From contig DAIDIZ010000055.1 of the NCBI GenBank assembly GCA_027451585.1, forward strand, positions 1-50,086: a stretch of DNA of 50,086 nucleotides, given 5' to 3'. Under the pieces are notes generated by a model, which was not told the origin of the DNA, searched no databases, and saw only the letters and a list, made by a program, of their open reading frames with translations. A program made the position numbers and the translations under genes. The DNA is from Chlamydiota bacterium (GTDB lineage Bacteria; Chlamydiota; Chlamydiia; Chlamydiales; SM23-39). Positions 27,812-34,875 of the stretch are shown here, piece after piece (position 1 is the first letter of the stretch; each line of letters begins with the position of its first letter).

Positions 27812-28735
27812 ATGAGTAGGAATTTTTTCTTTGCTATTGCTGCCTCGCTGCCCCTTCTTGCTCAAGAGACTCCTGAAATCGCTTGGGAATACGAAGGACC
27901 TTCGGTACAAGAGTTCCATAGTTCTCTTCAGGAAGCTTTTACGCAGAAGCACTGGTGGACAGTCATCACCTACGGCGACTTCATCTGCCACCACTTCCCA
28001 AGCAGTCCCTTTGCTGAAGAAACCCCATTTCTCGTCGGAGAAGCCTACCTCAATCTCAATCACCCTCTGATCGCGAACGACTACTTCTCAAACTACCTCA
28101 ACCAGTCACTCACCCCTAAACACTTTGAACAGGCCATCGAGTACAAATTTGAAATCGCTGAGAGGTTCCGTCAGGGAGAAAAAAAGCCCCTCTTCCACTC
28201 TCATAAAGCGCCCCGCTGGCTGTCAGGAAAAGAAGACGCTCTCGAAATTTACGACGAGGTAATCGCCTGCCTTCCTCACAGCGACCTCGCCGCCCGTTCC
28301 CTTCTGAGCAAGGGAGCGATCTTGGCTGATTTGAAAGACTTCCAAGAAAGCCTCGATGCTTTCGATACCTTGCTCCGCAAGTTTCCAAAGCATGAGCTAG
28401 CCGCAACAGCTTATTTGGAAAAAATCCGCGTCTATCTCTCACAAACAGAAGGCAATAGCATCGATCCTGATCTACTTGATTTAGCAGAAGTCTCCTTGCG
28501 CAAGTTCCGCCTTGCATTCCCTCGAGAACCAAGAATTGCCGAAGCCGAAGCCCTTCTCCTGCAAATCGAAGAAGCCTACGCAGCGAACCTTTTAAAAACC
28601 GGTAAATTCTTCGAAAAGACTAAAAAAATCCCTGCGGCTAAAATCTACTATACGAAAGTGATCGCTAAATACCCAAACACCGAAGCCGCTTTGGTCGCTC
28701 AAGAAAAGCTCATCTCTCTCTCCCCAGACACTTAA
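27812..28735 (+). CDS. BamD/YfiO-like TPR outer-membrane assembly protein
   Basis: 307 aa. A cleavable signal peptide (MSRNFFFAIAASLPLLAQE) precedes the domain, with no lipobox cysteine; classical BamD is a lipoprotein, so anchoring differs. The body is made of TPR units: QKHWWTVITYGDFICHHFPSSPFAEETPFLVGEAYL (in part), 'ALEIYDEVIACLPHSDLAARSLLSKG', 'SLDAFDTLLRKFPKHELAATAYLEKI' and a last unit 'AAKIYYTKVIAKYPNTEAALVAQEKL'. The repeated 'FP.s.yA' pattern is typical of BamD/YbgF. BamD works with BamA in inserting beta-barrel proteins. The following gene is an LptE-like lipoprotein, which fits an outer-membrane biogenesis pair. The stop TAA directly abuts the next gene's GTG. Confidence 0.75.
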   Translation: MSRNFFFAIAASLPLLAQETPEIAWEYEGPSVQEFHSSLQEAFTQKHWWTVITYGDFICHHFPSSPFAEETPFLVGEAYLNLNHPLIANDYFSNYLNQSLTPKHFEQAIEYKFEIAERFRQGEKKPLFHSHKAPRWLSGKEDALEIYDEVIACLPHSDLAARSLLSKGAILADLKDFQESLDAFDTLLRKFPKHELAATAYLEKIRVYLSQTEGNSIDPDLLDLAEVSLRKFRLAFPREPRIAEAEALLLQIEEAYAANLLKTGKFFEKTKKIPAAKIYYTKVIAKYPNTEAALVAQEKLISLSPDT

Positions 28736-29383
28736 GTGGCCCCTTTAACCCAAAGACGCAAAGAAAAAAAGACGCAAAGAAAAAAAGACAAATTAGAGAT
28801 ATCCTCCATTCTTTCTCTTTGCGCCCTTCTCTGTTTGACAGGCTGCAGCTATAAATGGTCCTCATCCCAAGACCTCCCTTCTCTTTCAGTCTCTTACATC
28901 CAAGGCGATGAAGATGGCTCTCTCACCGCGGAAGTGATCCGAACTCTCTCAGCATCAAGGATTGCTCAAGTAATTCCAGGTCGAGGAACACTCCAACTCC
29001 AGGTCACTCTCACCTCCTCACAAAATCAAACCATTGGTTACCGAAGAGACAAACAAAAAATCTCTGGAGAAATCAAAAAGAATATCGTGAGTCGCGAAGG
29101 AAGAAAATCCCTCTCAGCGGAAATTTCTCTCATCGAAAGAACTTCTCAGAAAGTGGTCTTTGGACCCTACACAGTCACAGCTGAATCTGATTACGACTAC
29201 GTCGATGGAGACTCAATTCAAGACCTCTCCTTCGTGAACAGCAAGGGACTTCCCACCACAGTTCTCCCTTTCTCTTTGGGCCAACTAGAACCAATCGAGG
29301 CCGCACAAGAAGCAACAACCAAACCTCTCTACCGGAACCTTGCTCAAAAAATGAAAGATGCACTAACCATGTTCTTCAAGTGA
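28736..29383 (+). CDS. LptE-like outer-membrane lipoprotein
   Basis: 215 aa from GTG 28736, immediately after the previous stop. The start segment is very basic (RRKEKKTQRKKDK) and is encoded by a DNA repeat. It is followed by a lipoprotein signal with lipobox LTGC (Cys at about residue 37). The mature part, 'YKWSSSQDLPSLSVSYIQGDEDGSLTAEVIRTLSAS' (in part), then 'GRGTLQLQVTLTSSQN' and 'AEISLIERTSQKVVFGPY', follows the LptE/LPS-assembly lipoprotein pattern of two helices packed on a beta sheet. LptE plugs the LptD barrel that places LPS in the outer membrane. The family call rests on topology and pattern, not on a strict motif. Confidence 0.65.
   Translation: MAPLTQRRKEKKTQRKKDKLEISSILSLCALLCLTGCSYKWSSSQDLPSLSVSYIQGDEDGSLTAEVIRTLSASRIAQVIPGRGTLQLQVTLTSSQNQTIGYRRDKQKISGEIKKNIVSREGRKSLSAEISLIERTSQKVVFGPYTVTAESDYDYVDGDSIQDLSFVNSKGLPTTVLPFSLGQLEPIEAAQEATTKPLYRNLAQKMKDALTMFFK
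28755..28786. repeat. two perfect copies of a 16-base repeat
   Basis: GACGCAAAGAAAAAAA occurs twice in tandem and continues with GACAAA. It encodes the basic start of the LptE-like lipoprotein. A-rich 'GACGCAAAG' repeats are known as dispersed repeats in several other bacteria, so this may be a repeat captured by the gene start. Confidence 0.6.
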
Positions 29384-29794
29384 GATGATCGTCGCCTCTG
29401 TCTCAAGCACATCCGAAAGAAAATACTGTAATACTTTTAACACATAGCGGGGACTGTTGTAGACCCCGTGCGTGGTAAATACAATCTCAAGGTGGGGTTT
29501 TTGCGGGTGGTTAAGAGCGATCAATACATAAGTCATGGCTAGCTCTTCGTCCATCTTCGGCACAATCCAAACAATGAAATGATCATTGAATAAAGTGACC
29601 TTTTCCGGACTTTCTACCACATGAAAATACTGAGAAAGGTCCTCCGAATCTTCTTCACAAGTAGGAAGAGTCTCCAAAAGATTCTGCTCATAGAGAAATT
29701 GTAGCCCTATCGAGAAGACCCCGTCATGAGCAGATGCCGGAAGATTCTTCATGAAATCCTGGTAAGACTGCTCAATTTGATTCGGATTTAACAT
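29363..29794 (-). CDS. hypothetical protein, 143 aa
   Basis: Soluble and acidic, no signal peptide or membrane helix; starts MLNPNQIEQSYQDFMKNL with a GGGTGG stretch before the ATG. A beta-rich middle ('KVTLFNDHFIVWIVPKMDEELAMTYVLIAL', in part) and C-terminal helix ('RYVLKVLQYFLSDVLETEA') resemble the fold layout of small regulatory or chaperone proteins. I do not recognise the family. Its 3' end overlaps the convergent LptE-like gene by 21 bases, so both stops are fixed within each other's coding sequence. The AT-rich gap after its start (29795-30001) contains one copy of the family A motif. Confidence 0.6.
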   Translation of the reverse strand: MLNPNQIEQSYQDFMKNLPASAHDGVFSIGLQFLYEQNLLETLPTCEEDSEDLSQYFHVVESPEKVTLFNDHFIVWIVPKMDEELAMTYVLIALNHPQKPHLEIVFTTHGVYNSPRYVLKVLQYFLSDVLETEATIISLEEHG

Positions 29795-29908
29795 ACACCA
29801 CCCAAAAACAACCGCTCTACCTCAATTTATTCTTAATTAGATAATTTGTCAACAATTGAAATAAAAACAAAATTACAAGACACTTATAATAACATTTTTC
29901 CAGAAAAA

Positions 29909-29931
29909 ATCTTTGTGGCGGAACGAGTATA
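29909..29931 (+). repeat. family A repeat motif, copy 2 (motif only)
   Basis: ATCTTTGTGGCGGAACGAGTATA matches the motif of the elements at 17969 and 40706 (consensus ATCTTTGGAGTGGAACGAGTATA, four central differences). No long palindrome accompanies it here. It lies 71 bases upstream of the metal ATPase start, and its 3' end could also serve as a -10-like sequence. Confidence 0.5.
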
Positions 29932-30001
29932 GTGTAGGGATCCTCTATGATGAGATGGGGCTCTACGCTAAAGATTATTTTTGATAGATGGTATAATATA
30001 T

Positions 30002-31810
30002 ATGATAAACAAACTCTCTATCCCACCTCTCCTCGTTTTTGGGGCGATTCTCTTGGGGTCTTTGTTCTTCGCCCTTAATCAAAAAGAAGGGGCGCACTGG
30101 ATTTGGTTTGCGACTCTCTTAGTGGGCGGATTGCCCATTCTCTACAAAACAAATCGGGGGATTTTCCAAGGTAAATTTGCAGCCGACATTGTTGCCATGC
30201 TCGCCATCGTGACGGCGATCCTTCTCAATGAAGCATTTGCCGGATCTGTTGTTGTTTTAATGCAGCTAGGAGGAGAAGCTCTTGAGAAACATGGATTTAG
30301 AAAAGCAAGCACCTCTTTAGAGGAACTCTTTAAGCGAGCTCCAAGCAAAGCCTATCGAAAAACCAAAACGGGCGAAATAGAAGAGATCGATGTCAAAATG
30401 GTCAATATAGGAGATCTATTGATTGTGAGACCTGGAGATCTGATCCCTGTCGACGGAACTATTGTCGATGGGAAAACTGAGATCGACGCCTCAGCCATCA
30501 CCGGAGAGCCGCTCCCCCAAGAAAAAGGAGCAGGGGATTCCCTTTTGAGTGGATCACTCAATCGGACAGGAGCTATTACCCTCAAAGCAGAAAAACGAAG
30601 CGAAGAGAGTCAATACACGAAAATGGTCAAACTCGTCCAAAAAGCTCAAGAAGAGAAAGCCCCCATTCAGAGACTGGCAGATCGGTACGCCATTTTTTTT
30701 ACTCCACTCACTCTCGCAATGGCTCTTATCGGCTACCTTCTCACTCACGAATATGTGACCATCCTTTCTGTTCTTGTGGTCGCTACTCCCTGTCCACTCA
30801 TCTTAGCCACTCCTCTTGCAGTCATCTGCGCGATCAATCAAGCTGCTAAGGAGGGGATCATTACCAAAGGGGGCGGGCCGATTGAACAGATCGCCTCGAC
30901 GAAAACAATCCTCTTCGACAAGACAGGGACAATCACCTTAGGCGCTCCTGTCATCGAACAGATCGTGCCTCTTGCCGATGAATCAGAAGAGGATCTCCTT
31001 TATCACGCCGCTATTCTCGAGCAACTCTCTACCCATGCCATTGCCAAAGCAATCACACAAGAAGCTAGCAAACGATGGAAACAACTCCCTCTTCCCGAAA
31101 AATTTACAGAAACCCCAGGGATGGGAATCTCCGGGACCATTGGTATCGATCGCTACATCATCGGCTCGTCAGTCCTTGCCAAAAGAAAAATGGAGGCCTC
31201 TCCTTTTGGATCCTCTGATGGGATTCTCTGTTATTTATTCAAGAACGACCATCTCATCGGCATTTTTCTGCTGAACGACCAGGTGCGCAAAGAAGTTCCT
31301 CTCGTCATGAAGCAATTGAAAAAACTCGGAATCCAAGAGATCGCCATGATTACCGGAGACAGGAGAGCCTCTGCCGCAAAAATCGCTGCCTTAGTCGGAA
31401 TCACCCACTTTGAAGCCGAACTCCTCCCAGAACAAAAAGTGGCGATCATCCAACAATACAAAAAGAAAGATCCCTACCTCGCCATGGTAGGCGACGGGAT
31501 CAACGATGCTCCCGCCCTTGCTACAGCCACGATCGGAATCGCTATGGGAGCCCATGGGACGGCCATTTCTGCAGAAGCGGCCGATATCGTCCTTCTAGTT
31601 GATGACCTGTCAAAAGTGCCTCAAATCATCGCCCTGGGCCAACGAATGCTCTTCATTGCAAAACAGAGCATTTTCACCGGAATGGGTTTAAGCGGCGCTC
31701 TCATGGTGCTGGCCGCTTTTGGATACATTGCCCCTCCCATTGGAGCAGCCCTACAAGAAATCATCGATGTCATCGTCATACTCAACGCACTTCGCATTTT
31801 ACAAAAATAA
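30002..31810 (+). CDS. P1B-type heavy-metal-translocating ATPase with TPCP motif
   Basis: 602 aa from ATG 30002; the TTG at 29981 is less likely. There is no N-terminal metal-binding HMA domain. Helices occupy about residues 8-95, followed by the actuator domain with TGE (168-170). The membrane metal site is A-T-P-C-P-L (TPCP at 262-265). The phosphorylation site is DKTGT (306-310) and the hinge MVGDGINDAP. The P1B nucleotide-site His-Pro is His-Ala here (STHAIAKA). TPC occurs in the P1B-5 group (Ni, Fe or Co) rather than CPC of copper pumps, so the cargo is likely a divalent transition metal. It should pump metal out of the cytoplasm. The gene is followed by two secreted-peptide genes and an MNIO cluster, suggesting metal handling across this segment. 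Confidence 0.9.
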   Translation: MINKLSIPPLLVFGAILLGSLFFALNQKEGAHWIWFATLLVGGLPILYKTNRGIFQGKFAADIVAMLAIVTAILLNEAFAGSVVVLMQLGGEALEKHGFRKASTSLEELFKRAPSKAYRKTKTGEIEEIDVKMVNIGDLLIVRPGDLIPVDGTIVDGKTEIDASAITGEPLPQEKGAGDSLLSGSLNRTGAITLKAEKRSEESQYTKMVKLVQKAQEEKAPIQRLADRYAIFFTPLTLAMALIGYLLTHEYVTILSVLVVATPCPLILATPLAVICAINQAAKEGIITKGGGPIEQIASTKTILFDKTGTITLGAPVIEQIVPLADESEEDLLYHAAILEQLSTHAIAKAITQEASKRWKQLPLPEKFTETPGMGISGTIGIDRYIIGSSVLAKRKMEASPFGSSDGILCYLFKNDHLIGIFLLNDQVRKEVPLVMKQLKKLGIQEIAMITGDRRASAAKIAALVGITHFEAELLPEQKVAIIQQYKKKDPYLAMVGDGINDAPALATATIGIAMGAHGTAISAEAADIVLLVDDLSKVPQIIALGQRMLFIAKQSIFTGMGLSGALMVLAAFGYIAPPIGAALQEIIDVIVILNALRILQK

Positions 31811-31859
31811 AATTATATTGTAGTGAGAGAATATATACACATTAACTGGAGAAAATGCG

Positions 31860-32105
31860 ATGAATTATACAAAAATGATCAAAATTACACTTATTGGACT
31901 GGCTGCAGGATTATGCATTTCTGCGCAGGGAAATTTTTCAGTAAAAAAAGAAAAATCTTCCTCAAGAACAATGAAGAAGAAAAGTAAAGTAGCTCAAGAA
32001 GAGCCTCGATACCGCAGCTATGAACAAGATGAATACGTACCGACCATTGCCGATATCGAACATAAGAAAAAAAGCGCAGCCTCTAAAGTCCTCGCAGGAG
32101 AGTAA
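31860..32105 (+). CDS. small secreted peptide, cysteine-free paralogue of the MNIO precursor
   Basis: 81 aa with a strong ribosome binding site (GGAGAA). A signal peptide (MIKITLIGLAAGLCISAQG) is followed by a basic, Ser/Lys-rich middle and the tail DEYVPTIADIEHKKKSAASK + VLAGE. It is clearly paralogous to the 95-aa peptide at 33697. The signal region (IKI-LIGLAAGLC-SA-G) and the tail (EYVPT--DI--K-KSAA-KVL-GE) are shared, but the middle lacks all four cysteines. It therefore cannot carry Cys-derived modifications. It could be a decayed copy, a regulator, or a precursor for a different chemistry. It lies 49 bases downstream of the metal ATPase and is probably on the same transcript. Confidence 0.75.
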   Translation: MNYTKMIKITLIGLAAGLCISAQGNFSVKKEKSSSRTMKKKSKVAQEEPRYRSYEQDEYVPTIADIEHKKKSAASKVLAGE

Positions 32106-32121
32106 TCGAGCTGGTCGCAAA

Positions 32122-32760
32122 TCAAGCTGCAGTCTTTTTAAAGTGCTGACTTGCCGCGGTCTGTCGCGCTTCGCTGAGATCCACTTTGTAGAGATTGCGC
32201 AGAGCTCCATGTTTGTATTGTTGAGCAACCGGAGCCCCCGCAAATGCGGTGAGCAACCGATTTGAGGCGACGTTATCAACTCGAGCCGTCGCCTCGATTT
32301 TGGTAAAGGGAGCGCCATCTAACGGGTAGTAAAGGATTTCGCGCGCATAGGCAAAAACAGATCTCAGGGCCTCTGTTCCGTATTTTTGGTTCCAATACTC
32401 TGGACGTATAAGAATCGCTAACTCGGCAGTTCCTGGGACATCGCTATGGCCTAATATAACATGGCCAATAAATTCTCCTGTCTCTTTATCTCTGATGCAA
32501 AGTCCGCTAAAAGGATCCCCCTTTTCCCATCGAGCCGTCCAGGTTTTGATCCGATTTTCTACCTCACAAAGACTCTTCACCTCGCCCTTTCCATATTTTG
32601 CCATCACAACAGGACTCCCAAACAGGTATTTGTGATAGTCCTCCAGATCGGCCTTTGTAACAGGGCGGAGCAAGATTCTCTGAGCTCTCATCTCAACCTC
32701 TGCAGGTTTTCCCGGAGCGGACAAAACATGCAAATCAGAACGACAAATATCGATTCCCAT
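32122..32760 (-). CDS. GNAT-family N-acetyltransferase, tandem paralogue 1
   Basis: 212 aa from ATG 32760, with AGGAG upstream. The longer frame to 32940 overlaps the neighbouring gene. It shows the pattern of the RimJ/RimL-type branch: 'RILLRPVTKADLEDYHKYLFGS', 'GLCIRDKETGEFIGHVILG', 'TAELAILIRPEYWNQKYGTEALRSVFAYA' (the acetyl-CoA site with Q/R-x-x-G-x-G/A in YGTEAL) and 'IEATARVDNVASNRLL'. The acceptor cannot be inferred; protein N-termini, small amines or a peptide are possible. It shares about half of its residues by eye with the gene before it (32828-33451), so a recent duplication. Placed opposite in direction between the two secreted-peptide genes. Confidence 0.85.
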   Translation of the reverse strand: MGIDICRSDLHVLSAPGKPAEVEMRAQRILLRPVTKADLEDYHKYLFGSPVVMAKYGKGEVKSLCEVENRIKTWTARWEKGDPFSGLCIRDKETGEFIGHVILGHSDVPGTAELAILIRPEYWNQKYGTEALRSVFAYAREILYYPLDGAPFTKIEATARVDNVASNRLLTAFAGAPVAQQYKHGALRNLYKVDLSEARQTAASQHFKKTAA

Positions 32761-32827
32761 AAACAAACTCCTAAACAAAAAATAGCAAGATATCAAGATG
32801 GACAGGATCTTTTTCTCTGCGCTTCCA

Positions 32828-33451
32828 TTAATAATCTTTAACCACCGCACGCTCAACTGGTGGCTCATTTGCAACAACCAATCGGTAGACATTTCTTGGA
32901 GCGCCATGTCTGACTTCTTCTGCAACAGGCTTTCCCGCAAAGGAAGAGAGAATCTTGTTCATGGCAACTTGATCGACCCGCGCAGTAGCTTCAATTGTTG
33001 TAAAAGGAGAACCTTGTAAAGGAGCCCCTACAAGGATTCTTGCATAAGCAAGGAGACCCTTTCCGATTTGTATTTGATATTTTGGAGTCCAATATTCTGG
33101 AGTAGTTAGGATAGCCATCTCTGACACGCCCTGTTGACTACCATGACCTAAAATACCATGTCCGACAAAAACTCCCGTTGCTTTCTCGTTAATACAGAAA
33201 CCACTAAACGGATCTCCTTCTCGCCACCGAGAAACCCATAAAGAGACTCGTTCCTCTACCGACTGCAAATCTTTCAACTCTCCAGTCGTATTAGCCATCA
33301 CATTACGATTCCCGAACAACCGTTCGTGGTACTCCCTCGCATCAGCCTGTGTAACAGGGCGCATAACGAGATCTTCGGTGACAATTGAAGCTGATGCAGG
33401 CTTTCCCATAGAGAGTTGAACTTGAGGATAAGAAGAAACAGACGTTGTCAT
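32828..33451 (-). CDS. GNAT-family N-acetyltransferase, tandem paralogue 2
   Basis: 207 aa from ATG 33451; GGAGG lies 5 bases upstream, and the TTG at 33463 is part of that site. It has the same family layout as its neighbour: 'DLVMRPVTQADAREYHERLFGNRNVMA', 'GDPFSGFCINEKATGVFVGHGILG', 'EMAILTTPEYWTPKYQIQIGKGLLAYARI' (in part), 'IEATARVDQVAMNKIL' and 'RHGAPRNVYRL'. The motif of the acetyl-CoA loop is less canonical (YQIQIGKG) than in paralogue 1 (YGTEAL), so its activity may differ. The 5' leader contains a long hairpin ending 2 bases before the Shine-Dalgarno region. Confidence 0.85.
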   Translation of the reverse strand: MTTSVSSYPQVQLSMGKPASASIVTEDLVMRPVTQADAREYHERLFGNRNVMANTTGELKDLQSVEERVSLWVSRWREGDPFSGFCINEKATGVFVGHGILGHGSQQGVSEMAILTTPEYWTPKYQIQIGKGLLAYARILVGAPLQGSPFTTIEATARVDQVAMNKILSSFAGKPVAEEVRHGAPRNVYRLVVANEPPVERAVVKDY

Positions 33452-33463
33452 AACGACCTCCAA

Positions 33464-33538
33464 TATACCACCAGAAATGATTCAAGCGTCACGCCGGCCA
33501 AAAAGCCGACTCTTGAATCATTCCCGGTATAAAAGGGG
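33464..33538 (-). repeat. hairpin in the leader of the GNAT gene (family B element, copy 1)
   Basis: A long inverted repeat: outer TATACC (33464-33469) with GGTATA (33526-33531), then AATGATTCAAG (33476-33486) with CTTGAATCATT (33512-33522), and an inner CGGC/GCCG stem. As RNA from the GNAT promoter side it would fold just before the ribosome binding site. The segment 33497-33537 is similar to 40630-40669 (shared GCCAAA..GCCGA and CCGGTATAAA..GGG), so it is a dispersed element and not only a local control structure. Confidence 0.6.
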
Positions 33539-33588
33539 AGAATTTTAGACCCATTTAAGAGCTTCTGTCAAGAATTTTGAAAACGAAC

Positions 33589-33619
33589 TTGATAAAAAAA
33601 AATACATTTGTGCTATAGG
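33589..33619 (+). promoter_or_regulatory. possible promoter of the MNIO peptide operon
   Basis: TTGATA (33589-33594) and TATAGG (33614-33619) are separated by 19 bases, one or two more than ideal, with an A-tract between. Located about 80 bases before the ATG of the cysteine peptide. Weak support. Confidence 0.3.
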
Positions 33620-33696
33620 CAAATAATTATACAAGAAATTCCAACCTGTCGTCTCGAAAAAAGACTTAATGGAATTAAAAACTAAGGAGATTATCT

Positions 33697-33984
33697 ATGA
33701 AAAACCAAAACCTGATCAAAATAGCTCTGATCGGATTAGCAGCAGGACTCTGCCTTTCTGCAAAAGGACATGCCCCAAGCAAAAAAGAAATCGCTTTCAC
33801 AAAGTGTTCACGAGAACCTAGGAAATGTGATACATCTTGTGGTAGCAGCAAAGAAAGAGATGGATGCAATGCCAACACATCAGCTGGACGCAATGGGTAC
33901 ACCAAAGAAGAGTATGTTCCGACAGCAGATGATATCGCAGCCAAAAGAAAAAGCGCAGCGCGCAAGGTGTTAGACGGAGAATAA
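33697..33984 (+). CDS. cysteine-containing secreted precursor peptide for the MNIO enzyme (BufA-like)
   Basis: 95 aa with ribosome binding site AAGGAG. An N-terminal signal peptide (IKIALIGLAAGLCLSAKG, cleavage after about residue 24-26) is followed by a core with four Cys at 37, 44, 48 and 57 (KCSREPRKCDTSCGSS, then DGC). A polar tail (EEYVPTADDIAAKRKSAARK + VLDGE) is shared with the paralogue at 31860. It lies 3 bases before a DUF692 (MNIO) gene, as in bufferin operons, where the MNIO enzyme converts Cys to heterocycles that bind copper after Sec export. No EGKCG-type core repeats of known bufferins are visible, so the precursor family is different. The conserved tail may be the recognition element. 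Function inferred from neighbourhood. Confidence 0.75.
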   Translation: MKNQNLIKIALIGLAAGLCLSAKGHAPSKKEIAFTKCSREPRKCDTSCGSSKERDGCNANTSAGRNGYTKEEYVPTADDIAAKRKSAARKVLDGE

Positions 33985-33987
33985 TCA

Positions 33988-34875
33988 ATGGAAAGAGCGC
34001 AGATACACCAATCCCAAGCAAGGCCTCCTTACTTCCTCAACGGAACATATCGCGAGTTGCCGAACCTTGGCATTGGAGTTGGTCTGCGCCCTGTCCATTT
34101 TGAGGAAATCCTCTCTTCACCAAAAATCATCGACTGGTTTGAGATCATTAGCGAAAATTACATCTCAGAAAGTCCAGAAGATCTGGCTCGCCTTGATGCC
34201 ATTTTGGATCGCTATCCCGTTGTAATGCACGGAGTCTCTCTTTGTATTGGAAGTTCTGACCCTCTTGATTTCAATTACCTAAAAAAAATCAAGAAACTTG
34301 CAAAGAGAATCAAAGCGCCTTGGATTTCGGATCATCTTTCCTGGGGCAAACTCAATGGGGCTCATTACCACGACCTCCTCCCGCTCCCCTTTAGAAAAGA
34401 GGTGATCACCTACGTCGTAGAAAGAGCCCGGATCGTGCAAGACTTTTTGGAGATTCCCTTTGCTTTAGAAAATCTCTCTGCTTGCGCAAGCTTTCATCAA
34501 GACGAAATGACCGAATGGGAATTTTATGGAGAAGTCGTAAATCGAGCCGACATCCTCATGATGCTCGATGTCAACAACATCTACGTCTCGAGCCGCAATC
34601 AAGGATTCAATCCTAAGCAGTACTACCAAAATCTCCCCTTAAATAGAGTGGTCCAAATCCATTTAGCCGGGCATACTGATTACAATGCTTATTGCCTGGA
34701 TACGCACGACCATCCGGTCTGTGATGCAGTCTGGGACATTTATGCCGAAGTGTATGCAAAAACGGGCCCCGTTTCAACCCTTCTCGAATGGGACGACCGG
34801 TTTATTCCTTTTAAAGAAACCTGTGAAGAGGCCTTAAAAGCGAGAGCATTCCAAAACCAATTGACCCACTCATGA
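33988..34875 (+). CDS. bufB: DUF692 multinuclear non-heme iron oxidase (MNIO, BufB-like)
   Basis: 295 aa, usual length for DUF692. It has a TIM-barrel with the family's metal-binding residues in order: Glu-Asn in ISENYI, His in VMHGVS, Asp-His in SDHLSW, Glu-Asn in FALENLS, Asp-Asn in LDVNNIYVS, two His in IHLAGH, His/Asp in DTHDHPV and Glu/Asp in LEWDD. 'LGIGVGLRPVHFEEIL' near the start is the family opening. MNIO enzymes use two or three iron ions and oxygen to rearrange cysteine residues in precursor peptides. This one should act on the peptide encoded 3 bases upstream. The next gene encodes its DUF2063 partner, overlapping by 4 bases. Confidence 0.92.
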   Translation: MERAQIHQSQARPPYFLNGTYRELPNLGIGVGLRPVHFEEILSSPKIIDWFEIISENYISESPEDLARLDAILDRYPVVMHGVSLCIGSSDPLDFNYLKKIKKLAKRIKAPWISDHLSWGKLNGAHYHDLLPLPFRKEVITYVVERARIVQDFLEIPFALENLSACASFHQDEMTEWEFYGEVVNRADILMMLDVNNIYVSSRNQGFNPKQYYQNLPLNRVVQIHLAGHTDYNAYCLDTHDHPVCDAVWDIYAEVYAKTGPVSTLLEWDDRFIPFKETCEEALKARAFQNQLTHS

